A DNA stretch of 15,065 nucleotides. Source: Archangium gephyra (GTDB taxonomy: Bacteria > Myxococcota > Myxococcia > Myxococcales > Myxococcaceae). Below the pieces are notes generated by a model. It saw only the letters and a program-made list of their open reading frames with translations, made no database searches and was not told the DNA's origin. Location: assembly GCA_003243425.1 (NCBI GenBank), contig QFQP01000069.1, forward strand, positions 1 to 15,065. The letters run 5' to 3'. Below, in pieces: positions 1 through 7,188 of this stretch. The position numbers were made by a program, and so were the translations under genes. Each line of letters starts with the position of its first letter. Within the stretch, counting starts at the first letter, position 1.

Positions 1-84
1 CGTCGCAGGCTGGCCCCTCAGCTCCTCAGCCGCGTGAGCCAACTTGTGGTCGTTCGTAGAGCGAAGGCGGTCAATTTTCGCCAC
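1..84 (-). CDS. Possible 5' end of an unidentified gene (partial)
   Basis: On the minus strand a GTG at 84-82 opens 28 codons with no stop before the window edge. The peptide starts M(V)AKIDRLRSTNDHK and continues with Ala/Glu/Leu-rich, helix-like sequence. An AAGGGG stretch lies 5 bases upstream of the GTG, a reasonable ribosome binding site. The frame stays open upstream to a TGA at 150-148, but no other start codon was seen there. It lies downstream of the aldo/keto reductase on the same strand, about 87 bases after its stop. I do not recognise the family, and so short an open frame in GC-rich DNA could be chance. The composition looks more protein-like than the overlapping plus-strand frame, which is Arg-rich. 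Confidence 0.3.
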   Translation of the reverse strand, partial: MAKIDRLRSTNDHKLAHAAEELRGQPAT

Positions 85-171
85 AAGAACCCCTTTGCGC
101 CGTGCCGAGAGGCCAGCGTGGGTCGTGCAGTGCTCGAGACCCGGGCTCACCGCTCCCATTCGAGCAGCCGC

Positions 172-1263
172 TCAGAACGCCTCGTCGGCACGCTGCGGCA
201 GAATCGGTGAAATCGGCGCGTGCTGTCCGTTGATCCACGTGCCGCCACCGAACACCGCTGGCGCGCCCTGCAGGAACGCATGCGGGAACGGCAACGTCGG
301 CGCCGATACGTCACTCAGCGCCTTCAGCTGATCAGCGCTCAGCTTCACCTCCAACGCCTGCACGTTGTCTTCGAGGTGCTGCAACGTGCGCGGGCCGACG
401 ATGGGCGCGGTGACACCGGGTTGCGCGCACAACCACGCGAGCGCGACGCGCGGCACCGTGCTGTCGACCTCCTTCGCGACGCGCGTGAGCACCTCGACGG
501 TCTCGTAGTCACGCTCGCTCAGCCGCCCCGCCACGAACGCCGCGCGACCGTCGGTCACCTTCCCCACATTCGCTCTCGTGTACTTGCCACTCAAGCGGCC
601 ACCGGCGAGCGGAGACCACGGCACCACGCCGAGCCCGAGCTCCCGCGCCATCGGAATCAGGTCGGCTTCGACGGTGCGCTCGGCCAGCGAGTACTCGATC
701 TGCAGCGCCACCAACGGCGACCACCCGCGGAACTGGGCCAGCAGCTGCGCCTGCGCCGCCTTCCACGCGGGCGTGTCGGAGAAGCCCAGGTAGCGGACCT
801 TTCCCGACTGCACGAGGTCGTGCATCGCCGCCATCGTCTCTTCCACCGGCGTGTGCTTGTCGAAAACGTGCAGGTAGTAGAGGTCGATGTAGTCGGTGCG
901 CAGCCGCCGCAGTGACTGCTCAGCCTGGGCGACGATGGCCTTGCGATTCGCGCCGCCACCGTTCGGGTCTCCGGGGAACAGGTTGCCGCTGAACTTGGTG
1001 GCGATGACCACGCGGTCGCGCCTGCTGCGGTCGTGCCCGAGGTGGTCACCGACGATCTTCTCGCTCTGCCCGCGCATGTAGAAGTTCGCGGTGTCGATGA
1101 AGTTGCCGCCCAGCGCGAGGTAGCGGTCGATGATGCGCTGCGACTCCTGCACGTTGGCGCCGACGGACGGGCCCAACGCCTCTCCGAACATCATCGCGCC
1201 CAACGAGAACGGGCTGACGCGAAGCCCTGAACGACCCAACGTGACGTAATTGCCGAGTGACAT
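172..1263 (-). CDS. Aldo/keto reductase
   Basis: A 363-residue cytoplasmic NADPH-dependent oxidoreductase of the aldo/keto reductase superfamily, which reduces aldehydes and ketones in a (beta/alpha)8 barrel. The catalytic tetrad is visible: Asp57 and Tyr62 (IDTANFY), Lys90 (IATKFSG) and His122 (YYLHVFD). The cofactor-side motifs GVVPWSPLAGGRLSGKY (about 212-228) and the later GPRTLQHLEDNVQA (about 290-303) are also present. Length and motifs match the YajO/Tas-like bacterial subgroup. GGAG five bases before the ATG supports the start. It is divergent from the LysR gene across a 97-base gap containing a perfect palindrome, so LysR control is likely. The substrate cannot be told from sequence. 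Confidence 0.93.
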   Translation of the reverse strand: MSLGNYVTLGRSGLRVSPFSLGAMMFGEALGPSVGANVQESQRIIDRYLALGGNFIDTANFYMRGQSEKIVGDHLGHDRSRRDRVVIATKFSGNLFPGDPNGGGANRKAIVAQAEQSLRRLRTDYIDLYYLHVFDKHTPVEETMAAMHDLVQSGKVRYLGFSDTPAWKAAQAQLLAQFRGWSPLVALQIEYSLAERTVEADLIPMARELGLGVVPWSPLAGGRLSGKYTRANVGKVTDGRAAFVAGRLSERDYETVEVLTRVAKEVDSTVPRVALAWLCAQPGVTAPIVGPRTLQHLEDNVQALEVKLSADQLKALSDVSAPTLPFPHAFLQGAPAVFGGGTWINGQHAPISPILPQRADEAF

Positions 1264-1341
1264 GTGCGCTCCAGTGGTTGAGGTGCGTCACAGGAGTACG
1301 AGCGCCACGTCGCCGCCGCGACTGCACAATCGAACACAGGC

Positions 1342-1360
1342 TGTGAAACGATGTTTCACA
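1342..1360. promoter_or_regulatory. Perfect palindrome, probable LysR operator
   Basis: TGTGAAACGATGTTTCACA has 8-base arms (TGTGAAAC / GTTTCACA) around a 3-base centre. It sits in the 97-base gap between the divergent aldo/keto reductase and LysR genes and abuts the LysR ATG at 1361. Binding there would block LysR translation initiation or its promoter, consistent with autoregulation. It lies about 80 bases from the reductase start, a usual distance for LysR activation. It is not a textbook T-N11-A box. The palindrome is seen; the regulator is inferred from position. Confidence 0.65.
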
Positions 1361-2281
1361 ATGCGCAGCGCGTACGAATTGCAGGCCTCACTCCCGCAAC
1401 TGTCGGTCTTCATCGCCGTGGCCAGGCATCGAAGCTTCACCGGCGCAGCGAAGGAGTTCGGCATTTCGACGTCGGCCGTCAGCCACGCGGTCCGACAGCT
1501 GGAAGAGCGGCTCGACGTGGTGCTGCTGCAACGCACCACGCGGGCGGTGACGGTGACCGAGGCAGGTCGGCAGCTCGTCGAGCGCGCCGCAGCGCCGGTG
1601 AAGCAGGCCCTGGAGGCGATGTCGTCGGCCAACGTCGACACCGGCGAACTGGTGGCGACGCTCCGGCTCAGCGTCGCCATCAACACCGTTCCGCTGGTGC
1701 TCGAGCCGGTGATTCCGCTCTTTCGCAAGCGCTACCCGCGCGTGAGCCTCGAGCTGGTGAGGTCGAACGGCGGGTTGCTCGACTTCGTGAAGGAAGGCTT
1801 CGACGCCGCGATGCAGGTGACGGAGCTGATGGACGAGGACCTCACGCGGCTGCGCCTGACGCCTCCGTTCAAGTTCCTGGTGGTGGGGTCGCCGAAGTAC
1901 TTCGCGAAGCACGGAACGCCGGCGACGCCCGAAGACCTGCGTGACCACGACTGCATCGGCTTCCGCTGGCCGACCAACGCCGCGATGTACCCATGGGAGT
2001 TCCAGCGCGGCCGCCGCAAGTGGCGCATCTCGGTCACCGGCGGCATCGTCACCAACGACCTCGACGTGTGCCGTTCGATGGCGGAGCACGCGCAGGGCCT
2101 GGCCTACGTCGACGAGCTCTCGGTGGCTGATCAACTGAAGAGTGGCCGCCTCGTCACCGCGCTCGACGAGTACGCGCCGACGGAAGACGGGCTGTTCCTC
2201 TGCTCGCCGGGTCGCGCACAGCAGTCACCGGCGCTGCGCGCGTTCATCGACGTGACCCGGGAAGTCCTGCACCGAAGGTGA
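1361..2281 (+). CDS. LysR-family transcriptional regulator
   Basis: A 306-residue LysR-type regulator. Residues about 12-70 form the winged helix-turn-helix (LPQLSVFIAVARHRSF, then GAAKEFGISTSAVSHAVRQL). Residues about 98-300 form the periplasmic-binding-protein-like effector domain, with the family pattern EPVIPLFRKRYPRVSLEL followed by the YFAKHGTPATPEDLRDHDCI segment. The frame is open back to 1250, but the ATG at 1361 gives the usual family length and places the HTH about 12 residues in; the extra N-terminal 37 residues would be low-complexity sequence running through the operator-like palindrome. No Shine-Dalgarno is seen before 1361. It probably controls the divergent aldo/keto reductase; the effector is unknown. 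The barrel-protein gene begins 15 bases after its stop. Confidence 0.93.
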   Translation: MRSAYELQASLPQLSVFIAVARHRSFTGAAKEFGISTSAVSHAVRQLEERLDVVLLQRTTRAVTVTEAGRQLVERAAAPVKQALEAMSSANVDTGELVATLRLSVAINTVPLVLEPVIPLFRKRYPRVSLELVRSNGGLLDFVKEGFDAAMQVTELMDEDLTRLRLTPPFKFLVVGSPKYFAKHGTPATPEDLRDHDCIGFRWPTNAAMYPWEFQRGRRKWRISVTGGIVTNDLDVCRSMAEHAQGLAYVDELSVADQLKSGRLVTALDEYAPTEDGLFLCSPGRAQQSPALRAFIDVTREVLHRR

Positions 2282-2296
2282 TAGCGCGCGCGCACC

Positions 2297-3061
2297 ATGC
2301 GCCTCGCTGCCCTGTTGGTCGTCGTTCTGTCGTCGGCAGCCTTCGCGCAGCAAAGCGTCTTCAACGTGCCGTCGACGCAGGAGACCGTGCCCGGGCGGCT
2401 CTTCGGTCAGGTGCAGTTCACCGGCACGCCGTACGGCGGCGAGGTGAACACCACGCTCGAGCTGGGTGTCTTCAAGTGGCTCGAGCTCGGCGTGAACCTG
2501 TTCCACATGCACCTGTATCGCGTCGACGAAGTGACGCCCGAATCGCCGGCGACGTCGTCGACGCTGTTGAACGCCAACTTCTATTTCGAGCCCACGGACT
2601 TCATGAGCGTGGAGGTCGGCGGTCAGGGCGGCATCGGCTTCATTCCCACCACGCTGTTCCTCGAGCCGGTGCTCTTCGGCTTCGCCACCGCGCGCTTCGA
2701 TGCGCCGGGTCGCTGGGGCTCGTACATCGTGGGCGGGTACACCGGCACGCGCGGCGCGCTGGGGAGCGGGCCTCCGGGCGGCGGGCTCTTCGCCTTCGAG
2801 ATCCCCCTCTGGGAGCACGTGATTCACGCGCAGGGCGATTGGATCATCGGCGTGAATGAGATTTCAGTCGCCGTGGTGGGCGCAGTGGTCTTCATCGGCA
2901 GGAACTTTCAGATCAGCGCCGGCGCGCAGCTCCCGAGCCCCGGCAGCGGAAACCACTTCGGCGGAGTGCTCGAGCTCACCTATGTGCCGACACCTGCCGA
3001 AGAGGGCGAGGGTCTCGGACATGGGCGAGATCGCCCGCAGCAGCGGCGCCCGACGATGTGA
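2297..3061 (+). CDS. Secreted hypothetical protein, probable outer-membrane beta-barrel
   Basis: A 254-residue protein with a clear Sec signal peptide: MRLAALLVVVLSSAAFA, cleavage expected after residue 17 (AFA|QQ). The mature part alternates polar and hydrophobic residues in strand-like runs separated by Gly/Asp turns (for example NTTLELGVFKWLELGVNLF, SVEVGGQGGIGF, NFQISAGAQL, GGVLELTYV), as in small outer-membrane barrels. No named family is recognised. After the last strand-like run (about residue 230) there is a charged, Gln/Arg-rich tail of about 24 residues, which is odd for a barrel that normally ends in an aromatic residue. It lies 15 bases after lysR on the same strand and 12 bases before the next lipoprotein, so the three could be one transcript. 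Confidence 0.72.
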   Translation: MRLAALLVVVLSSAAFAQQSVFNVPSTQETVPGRLFGQVQFTGTPYGGEVNTTLELGVFKWLELGVNLFHMHLYRVDEVTPESPATSSTLLNANFYFEPTDFMSVEVGGQGGIGFIPTTLFLEPVLFGFATARFDAPGRWGSYIVGGYTGTRGALGSGPPGGGLFAFEIPLWEHVIHAQGDWIIGVNEISVAVVGAVVFIGRNFQISAGAQLPSPGSGNHFGGVLELTYVPTPAEEGEGLGHGRDRPQQRRPTM

Positions 3062-3073
3062 GAGAGTCCGCGC

Positions 3074-4066
3074 GTGCAAGCGCTCCGACTCGCGGCCCTG
3101 GTGCTGATCAGTCTCTCCCTCGCTGGCTGCAACTGCGGCGGCTCGATTCAGGTCGGCGGCGACGCTGACGGCGGCTCGAGCGACGGCGGCACCGGTGCCG
3201 GTGGCGGTTCGTCGGGCGGCGGCTCGGGTGGTGGCAGCGGCGTGACCGGCGGCGGCTCGGGCAACACCGGCGGCGGCACCAGCGGCCCGATGCCCGAGGT
3301 GTGCGACGGCGTCGACAACGACGGCAACGGCATCATCGACGACGTCGACGTGGGCATGGACGGCGTGTGCGACTGCTTGAAGATCGCCACCATCGGCTAC
3401 CGCGGGCAGTGGGGCAGCGGCAGCGTGTTCTCCAACTGGCTCGACGGAAAGAGCCAGCAGGGCGTCACCGCGCTCGAGAACCAGACGCTGACTCCGCAGC
3501 TGCTGCAGGCCTTCGACGTCATCGTGATTCAAGACGTGCGTGAGTCGGCCATGGCGGGGGTCGGCAACGGCGTCGGCCGTGCGTACGCGCAGGCAGAAAT
3601 CGACGCGCTCAAGGGTTGGGTCGCGGCGGGTGGCGGCGTGATGACGCTCATCGGCTATGGCGACGCGACCGAAGTGGTGAACGTCAACCGCCTGCTCGCG
3701 CCGTACGGCCTGAGCTACGGCAATCAGCAGGTGCTGGGCGCCATCAACGGCTCGACGCGGCCGATCACCAATTGGGCGATGCACCCACTGGCCACGCAGG
3801 TCACGCGCGTCGGCACCGACAACGGGTACGCGGTGAATGGTGGCGGCACACTCGTGGCGTGGGACACGCGCGATGGAAACGTCGACGTGGCGCGCGCCAT
3901 CGAGCACCAGTCCGGCCGTGTGTACGTGTGGGGCGACGAGTGGATCACCTACGACTCCGAGTGGAGCGCGCATCAGGACTACCAGGTCGAGCGCTTCTGG
4001 TTGAACTCGCTCAAGTGGCTCACCGCGGTGGGTCGGTGCCAGGTCGAGATCCCCGACATCAACTGA
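3074..4066 (+). CDS. Lipoprotein: MopE-type motif plus glutamine-amidotransferase-like domain
   Basis: A 330-residue lipoprotein starting at GTG. The signal peptide ends in lipobox SLAGC (lipidated Cys19). Residues about 30-71 are a flexible Gly/Ser/Thr linker. Residues 76-99 carry the MopE-type putative metal-binding motif common in myxobacterial surface proteins: Cys77, then DGVDNDGNGIIDD with acidic residues spaced as in Ca-binding loops, closed by Cys99. The remaining ~220 residues start with KIATIGYRG and contain LLQAFDVIVIQDVRE, LKGWVAAGGGVMTLIGYG and GRVYVWGDEWITYD. This pattern resembles class I glutamine-amidotransferase-like/ThuA-like domains. I see no obvious catalytic Cys, so a binding role rather than amidotransfer is likelier. 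It acts on the cell envelope. The fold assignment is inference from motifs. Confidence 0.8.
   Translation: MQALRLAALVLISLSLAGCNCGGSIQVGGDADGGSSDGGTGAGGGSSGGGSGGGSGVTGGGSGNTGGGTSGPMPEVCDGVDNDGNGIIDDVDVGMDGVCDCLKIATIGYRGQWGSGSVFSNWLDGKSQQGVTALENQTLTPQLLQAFDVIVIQDVRESAMAGVGNGVGRAYAQAEIDALKGWVAAGGGVMTLIGYGDATEVVNVNRLLAPYGLSYGNQQVLGAINGSTRPITNWAMHPLATQVTRVGTDNGYAVNGGGTLVAWDTRDGNVDVARAIEHQSGRVYVWGDEWITYDSEWSAHQDYQVERFWLNSLKWLTAVGRCQVEIPDIN
3160..3285 (+). repeat. Low-complexity Gly/Ser linker coding repeat
   Basis: Imperfect GGCGGC/GGTGGC/TCGGGC hexamer-like repeats encode the Gly/Ser/Thr-rich linker after the lipid anchor of the surrounding lipoprotein. This is a protein-level spacer, not a mobile or CRISPR repeat. 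Such tracts can expand or contract by slippage without changing frame, because units are multiples of three. Confidence 0.75.
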
Positions 4067-4082
4067 AGCTCGCGCGCCGGTG

Positions 4083-4104
4083 GAGCGGTTGGCGTCGACC
4101 GCTC
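4083..4104. terminator. Stem-loop between convergent genes, possible bidirectional terminator
   Basis: GAGCGGT (4083-4089) and ACCGCTC (4098-4104) can pair as a 7-bp stem with an 8-base loop. It lies 16 bases after the stop of the plus-strand lipoprotein and 9 bases after the stop of the convergent acyl-CoA ligase remnant. There is no T-tract on either side, so intrinsic termination is uncertain. The position is what supports the call. Confidence 0.4.
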
Positions 4105-4113
4105 GTCGGCTGA

Positions 4114-4398
4114 TCAACCGCCGTACATCGACTCGATGAGCGGCGCGTACTTCTGTGCGACCACCTGCCGCTTCACCTTGAGCGACGCCGTGAGCTCGCC
4201 GCCGTTCACGCTGAAGGCACCCGGCGCGACGCGGAAGGTCTTGATCGACTCGAACGGCGCGAGCTCCGCGTTCGCCTGATCGACCACCGACTGCAGCACC
4301 GAATTGATCCGCGGGTGCGAGGGCTCTGCGGGAATTCCCTCTTTCTTCGCGAACGCGGTGAGCAGCTCGGCGTCGAGCGCGAACAACGCGGTGCAGTG
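4114..4398 (-). pseudogene. C-terminal remnant of a long-chain fatty acid-CoA ligase
   Basis: About 95 codons read ALFALDAELLTAFAKKEG at their start and end with the signature C-terminus of FadD15-type AMP-forming acyl-CoA synthetases: NAELAPFESIKTFRV, GAFSVNGGELTASLKVKR and KYAPLIESMYGG before a TGA. The GGELT-x-LKVKR segment holds the conserved Lys used in the adenylation half-reaction. Such ligases are normally about 600 residues, so over 80% of the enzyme is missing, including the ATP-binding loop. The piece joins out of frame to an AraC-type domain at about 4398. The frame is open further upstream to 4536, but there it only shadows the AraC segment. A rearrangement or deletion scar, or an assembly join; not a functional ligase. 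Confidence 0.75.
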
Positions 4399-4814
4399 AG
4401 CCGGAGCATGCGCGTCCACGCGTCGATGAGCTCCTCGGTGAGTGGCGCCACGGCGAAGCCCCCACTTCTGCCGACCGATGGTGGCGCGACCTCGAGCACC
4501 TCGGCGATGCGCGCCGGTTCGAGCGAGAGGCTGCACGCCACGTAGGGCTTCCCGTTCACCGCCTGATGCACCTGACCCACCGCGGGCAGGTCGACCGACA
4601 TCACGAAGTACGTCGCCGGGTCGAAGCGCAGCGCGCGCTCACCGATGGTCATCGTCTTCGCGCCCTGGAGCACGAGGTTCACCATCGGCTCGTAGACCGC
4701 GTTGAGCTCGTGCTCGGGCACCTTGCCCTTCACCATCGCCACGCGCGGAATGCCTGTTTCAGTCCGCCGATTCTCAGCGTGCGCGGTCAGCTGACGAAGC
4801 TCGTCGAGGCTCAT
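4398..4814 (-). pseudogene. AraC-family regulator truncated to its N-terminal domain
   Basis: The ATG at 4814 opens about 138 codons that match the N-terminal effector domain found in one AraC subgroup (AraC_N). Seen in order: LRQLTAHAENRRTETGIPRV, VYEPMVNLVLQGAKTM, the strand YFVMSVDLPAVGQV, SLEPARIAEVLE, and LTEELIDAWTRMLRLT. In this family the domain is followed by an AraC-type double helix-turn-helix; here the similarity stops at about residue 139, just after RMLRLT. The same frame continues as Arg/Ser-rich nonsense to a stop at 4206, while the true coding signal switches frame to an acyl-CoA ligase C-terminus. Without the DNA-binding half it cannot act as a normal regulator. It is divergent from the VOC gene across about 100 bases. 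Confidence 0.75.
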
Positions 4815-4915
4815 GGTGGAAGTGTGCCCGATTCGCCCGCCTTCGCATGCGTGGTGAGAGAATCAGGCAAGAACGCGCGCGCTTCATCTTCGTGAGCGCG
4901 ACTACTGCTGCGGTC

Positions 4916-5295
4916 ATGATCGATCACGTGCTGCTGGCAGTCCGCGATGTCGAACGCTCCATGGCGTTCTATGCGGCCGCCCTCGCGCCGCTGGGTTACA
5001 CGCGCCGCGGCGCGTACCCCGGCCGGCCCGGGCACGCGCCGCTCGAAGGTCTGGGAAACGCCCACGAGCGGTACTTGGTGGTGACGAGGCGCACGCCCCA
5101 CCCCACCGCCGTGCACTTCGCCTTCGTGGCACCGACGCAGAAGGCCGTGCGCGCGTTCTACGAAGCAGCGCTCGCGGCCGGAGGCACCGAAACGGAGCGC
5201 CCGGTGAACGGCTGCACTACTTCGCCGGGTACTACGCCGCGTACGTGCGCGACCCTGACGGCTACAACGTCGAGGCGCTGCACCAACCGCGCTGA
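4916..5295 (+). pseudogene. VOC/glyoxalase-family protein, frameshifted
   Basis: A vicinal-oxygen-chelate domain protein interrupted by one missing base. From ATG 4916 the first 99 codons read MIDHVLLAVRDVERSMAFY with the expected repeat of the fold and HFAFVAPTQKAVRAFYEAAL. Near 5209-5212 the coding signal passes to another frame, which gives LHYFAGYYAAYVRDPDGYNV followed by EALHQPR and a stop at 5293-5295. Adding one G there restores a 126-residue protein of normal family length, with likely metal ligands His4, His67 and Glu120. VOC proteins of this kind include glyoxalases, dioxygenases and resistance proteins; the substrate is unknown. Either a true recent pseudogene or a sequencing/assembly indel in a short GG run. 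The uninterrupted frame to 5335 is not the real C-terminus. Confidence 0.82.
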
Positions 5296-5331
5296 TGTCC
5301 CAACTCGTGGCGGCTGCGCGTCGAACGCTCC

Positions 5332-5745
5332 ATGAGAACCATGCTCTGCTTCGTGGCGGTGTTGATCAGCGCGTGCGGTGGACCCGTGACGAACTTCGCA
5401 GACGCCGGCCTGCACGACGTCGAGACACGAGATGCAGGCACGCAGGACGCGGGGCCGCAGCAATGCAGCGACGACGGCGGCACGTGCTGGGCACCGCAGA
5501 CGTATTGCGAAGCCGCGCCCTGCACGTACCAGTTCCCCGACACCGGCGGTCTGTGTGACGGCCAGCCGATCCGCCCGAGCTGCTTCTGCGCTCGCGACGC
5601 GATGGGTACGTTCCACACCTTCTGCACCGGGTCGTGCCCCACCACCGAAGACGGCGGGTGGAAGCTGCTGTGCCTCACGCCCAACTGCGGCTCGGTCAAT
5701 TGCGGCACAGGTGCACGTTGCACCGCATTCGGTCGCTGCGAGTGA
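5332..5745 (+). CDS. Small Cys-rich lipoprotein
   Basis: A 137-residue lipoprotein with a short signal peptide (MRTMLCFVAVLISAC) and lipobox ISAC, lipidated Cys15. The mature part has an Asp/Ala/Gly/Thr-rich spacer (about 16-44) and then a compact region with 14 further Cys, an even number consistent with up to seven disulfides. It ends LCLTPNCGSVNCGTGARC plus a final Cys136. The CxxxxCGTGxxC tail resembles the short Cys-knot or EGF-like repeats of myxobacterial surface proteins. No enzyme motif is seen. It starts 36 bases after the VOC gene stop and is followed after 45 bases by another lipoprotein on the same strand. Function unknown; surface location is inferred from the lipobox. Confidence 0.75.
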   Translation: MRTMLCFVAVLISACGGPVTNFADAGLHDVETRDAGTQDAGPQQCSDDGGTCWAPQTYCEAAPCTYQFPDTGGLCDGQPIRPSCFCARDAMGTFHTFCTGSCPTTEDGGWKLLCLTPNCGSVNCGTGARCTAFGRCE

Positions 5746-5790
5746 ACCCGAGACCAACCGCGCGCCGCCTCGTGGCAGAAGCGCCGCCCC

Positions 5791-7188
5791 ATGAATCGCG
5801 CCCTGCTCGTCGCCTCGCTCGCTGCAGTGACGTTCGCCGGCTGCAACTGCACCCAGAACCCGGTCACGCCGCCTGACGGTGGCACCATCAACACCGGTGG
5901 TGGCGTCGGTGCGCTCGGCGGTGGCACCGCGACCGGAGGTGGTTCGGCGGCCGGTGGCGGCACCGCGACGGGTGGTGGCAGCGCGCTCGGTGGTGGTGGT
6001 GGCAACGTGGACGCGGGCGCGACCGACGACGACGGGGGGGTCGTGATGGACGGTGGCGTGACGACCGACGCCGGCATCACGCTCGATGGAGGCCTGGGCT
6101 GTGTCTTCACGCCGGCGCCCGCCAACGGCACGCGACGCATCGTGGTCTCGCACCCGTTCCCGCCCGACGGCGGCTCGCGCGACAACCGCTACGAGGTGTT
6201 CGAGGTGTCGAGCACCGGCGCGGTGAACGCGACCGGCGTGGAGTTCCGCATGGGGCGGTCGGGTGATTACAGCTCGCCCATCGTGTTCTCGCCCGACGGC
6301 CGCATCGGCTTCGTGGCGCAGGAGCAGGGCACCATCGGCGTGTTCCGCTTCGAAGAGACCGGCGTGACGGTGGTGCACGCGGCGTTCGCCACCGGCTTCT
6401 CGCCCGGAAAGCTGACGTTCCTGGCGGCGACGGGGCAGCTGCTGGCGACGGACTTCAACACCCAGAACAACGGCGGCGGCCTGTACACCATCGACGTCGC
6501 CTGCGACGGCACGCTGTCGACGGTGCGCCACGTGGCGCCGGGCAACAGCGCCTCAGCCGAGTTGGTGATTCCGACGTCGCGCTTCGCGCTGGTGGCCTCA
6601 CGCAGCCTGCTCAACTCACCGATGATGCAGGACCTGCACATCATCAACCTCACGCAGCCGACGATGCCGACGCTGGTGACGAGCACGACCGGGTTCCCCG
6701 ACCGCGACGCCATTCCCTCGTCGATTGCCCTGTCGCCTGATCAACGGCTGGTGGCGTTGTCGGACAACGGCATCTTCAGCGCGAACCGCATCGCCTTCTT
6801 CGAACTGAGCGGCACCACGCTGACCTCGCTCGGCCTCGCGAACACACAGCACCCCGCGGGCGTGCAGTTCTCACCGTTCACCAACAGCGCGCTCGTGGTG
6901 AACACCGACAGCGCCGACCACTACCGCCTGCTGACGTGGACCACCAACCCGCTGGGCGGCTTCACCGTCAGCGCGCCGCTGGCCTACGCGCACGGCCGGC
7001 CGCAGCTGCCGACGGTGCCGTTGATGATCGACCGCGGCAACCTCGAAGGCCGCGTGTTCATCGGCGAGCTCGACGCGATTCGTCAGCTGCAGTTCGAGCG
7101 TGACGGTGGCATCACCGACGTGGCGTCGACGCCGGTGAGCGGCACGGGCAACGCGCAGATCGTCGGCACCATCGGCATCACGCCGTGA
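5791..7188 (+). CDS. Lipoprotein with Gly-rich linker and beta-propeller-like domain
   Basis: A 465-residue lipoprotein. The signal peptide ends in lipobox TFAGC (lipidated Cys18), followed by NCTQNP. Residues about 30-100 are a Gly/Ala/Thr then Asp/Gly-rich linker. The rest has repeated blade-like units: SSPIVFSPDGRIGFVAQEQG, GKLTFLAATGQLLATDF, SIALSPDQRLVALSDNG and AGVQFSPFTNSALVVNTDS. The recurring SPDxR-hydrophobic strand pattern suggests a seven-bladed propeller of the YVTN/lactonase-like class. No catalytic residues can be assigned, so a binding or scaffold role at the envelope is as likely as enzymatic activity. Its 3' end overlaps by 11 bases a short convergent stub of a peroxiredoxin-like gene. 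Identity of the family is inference from strand pattern. Confidence 0.82.
   Translation: MNRALLVASLAAVTFAGCNCTQNPVTPPDGGTINTGGGVGALGGGTATGGGSAAGGGTATGGGSALGGGGGNVDAGATDDDGGVVMDGGVTTDAGITLDGGLGCVFTPAPANGTRRIVVSHPFPPDGGSRDNRYEVFEVSSTGAVNATGVEFRMGRSGDYSSPIVFSPDGRIGFVAQEQGTIGVFRFEETGVTVVHAAFATGFSPGKLTFLAATGQLLATDFNTQNNGGGLYTIDVACDGTLSTVRHVAPGNSASAELVIPTSRFALVASRSLLNSPMMQDLHIINLTQPTMPTLVTSTTGFPDRDAIPSSIALSPDQRLVALSDNGIFSANRIAFFELSGTTLTSLGLANTQHPAGVQFSPFTNSALVVNTDSADHYRLLTWTTNPLGGFTVSAPLAYAHGRPQLPTVPLMIDRGNLEGRVFIGELDAIRQLQFERDGGITDVASTPVSGTGNAQIVGTIGITP
5880..6005 (+). repeat. Low-complexity Gly-rich linker coding repeat
   Basis: Repeated GGTGGC/GGTGGT units interspersed with ACCGCGACG and TCGGCG code for the GGGTATGGGSAAGGG-like linker of the propeller lipoprotein. 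It resembles the linker of the 3074-4066 lipoprotein in composition but not in unit order, so recombination between the two is possible but not shown. Confidence 0.72.

Noticed and set aside
1250..1360. Longer LysR reading frame starting at 1250
   Set aside because: It would overlap the aldo/keto reductase start, add a non-conserved N-terminus and translate through the palindrome; ATG 1361 gives standard LysR length.
2864..4465. Long minus-strand open frame opposite the MopE-motif lipoprotein
   Set aside because: It is His/Arg/Ala-rich without any domain, covers a gene with a lipobox and recognisable motifs, and runs across the convergent stem-loop and the acyl-CoA ligase remnant. Typical antisense openness of GC-rich DNA.
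3160..6005. Tandem GGTGGC-type repeats considered as a CRISPR array or transposon ends
   Set aside because: Units are short, irregular multiples of three encoding Gly linkers in two lipoproteins; no conserved repeat of 25-40 bases and no unique spacers.
5158..6531. Long minus-strand open frame opposite the two lipoprotein genes
   Set aside because: Arg/His/Val-rich sequence with no motif, mirroring the lipoprotein codons.
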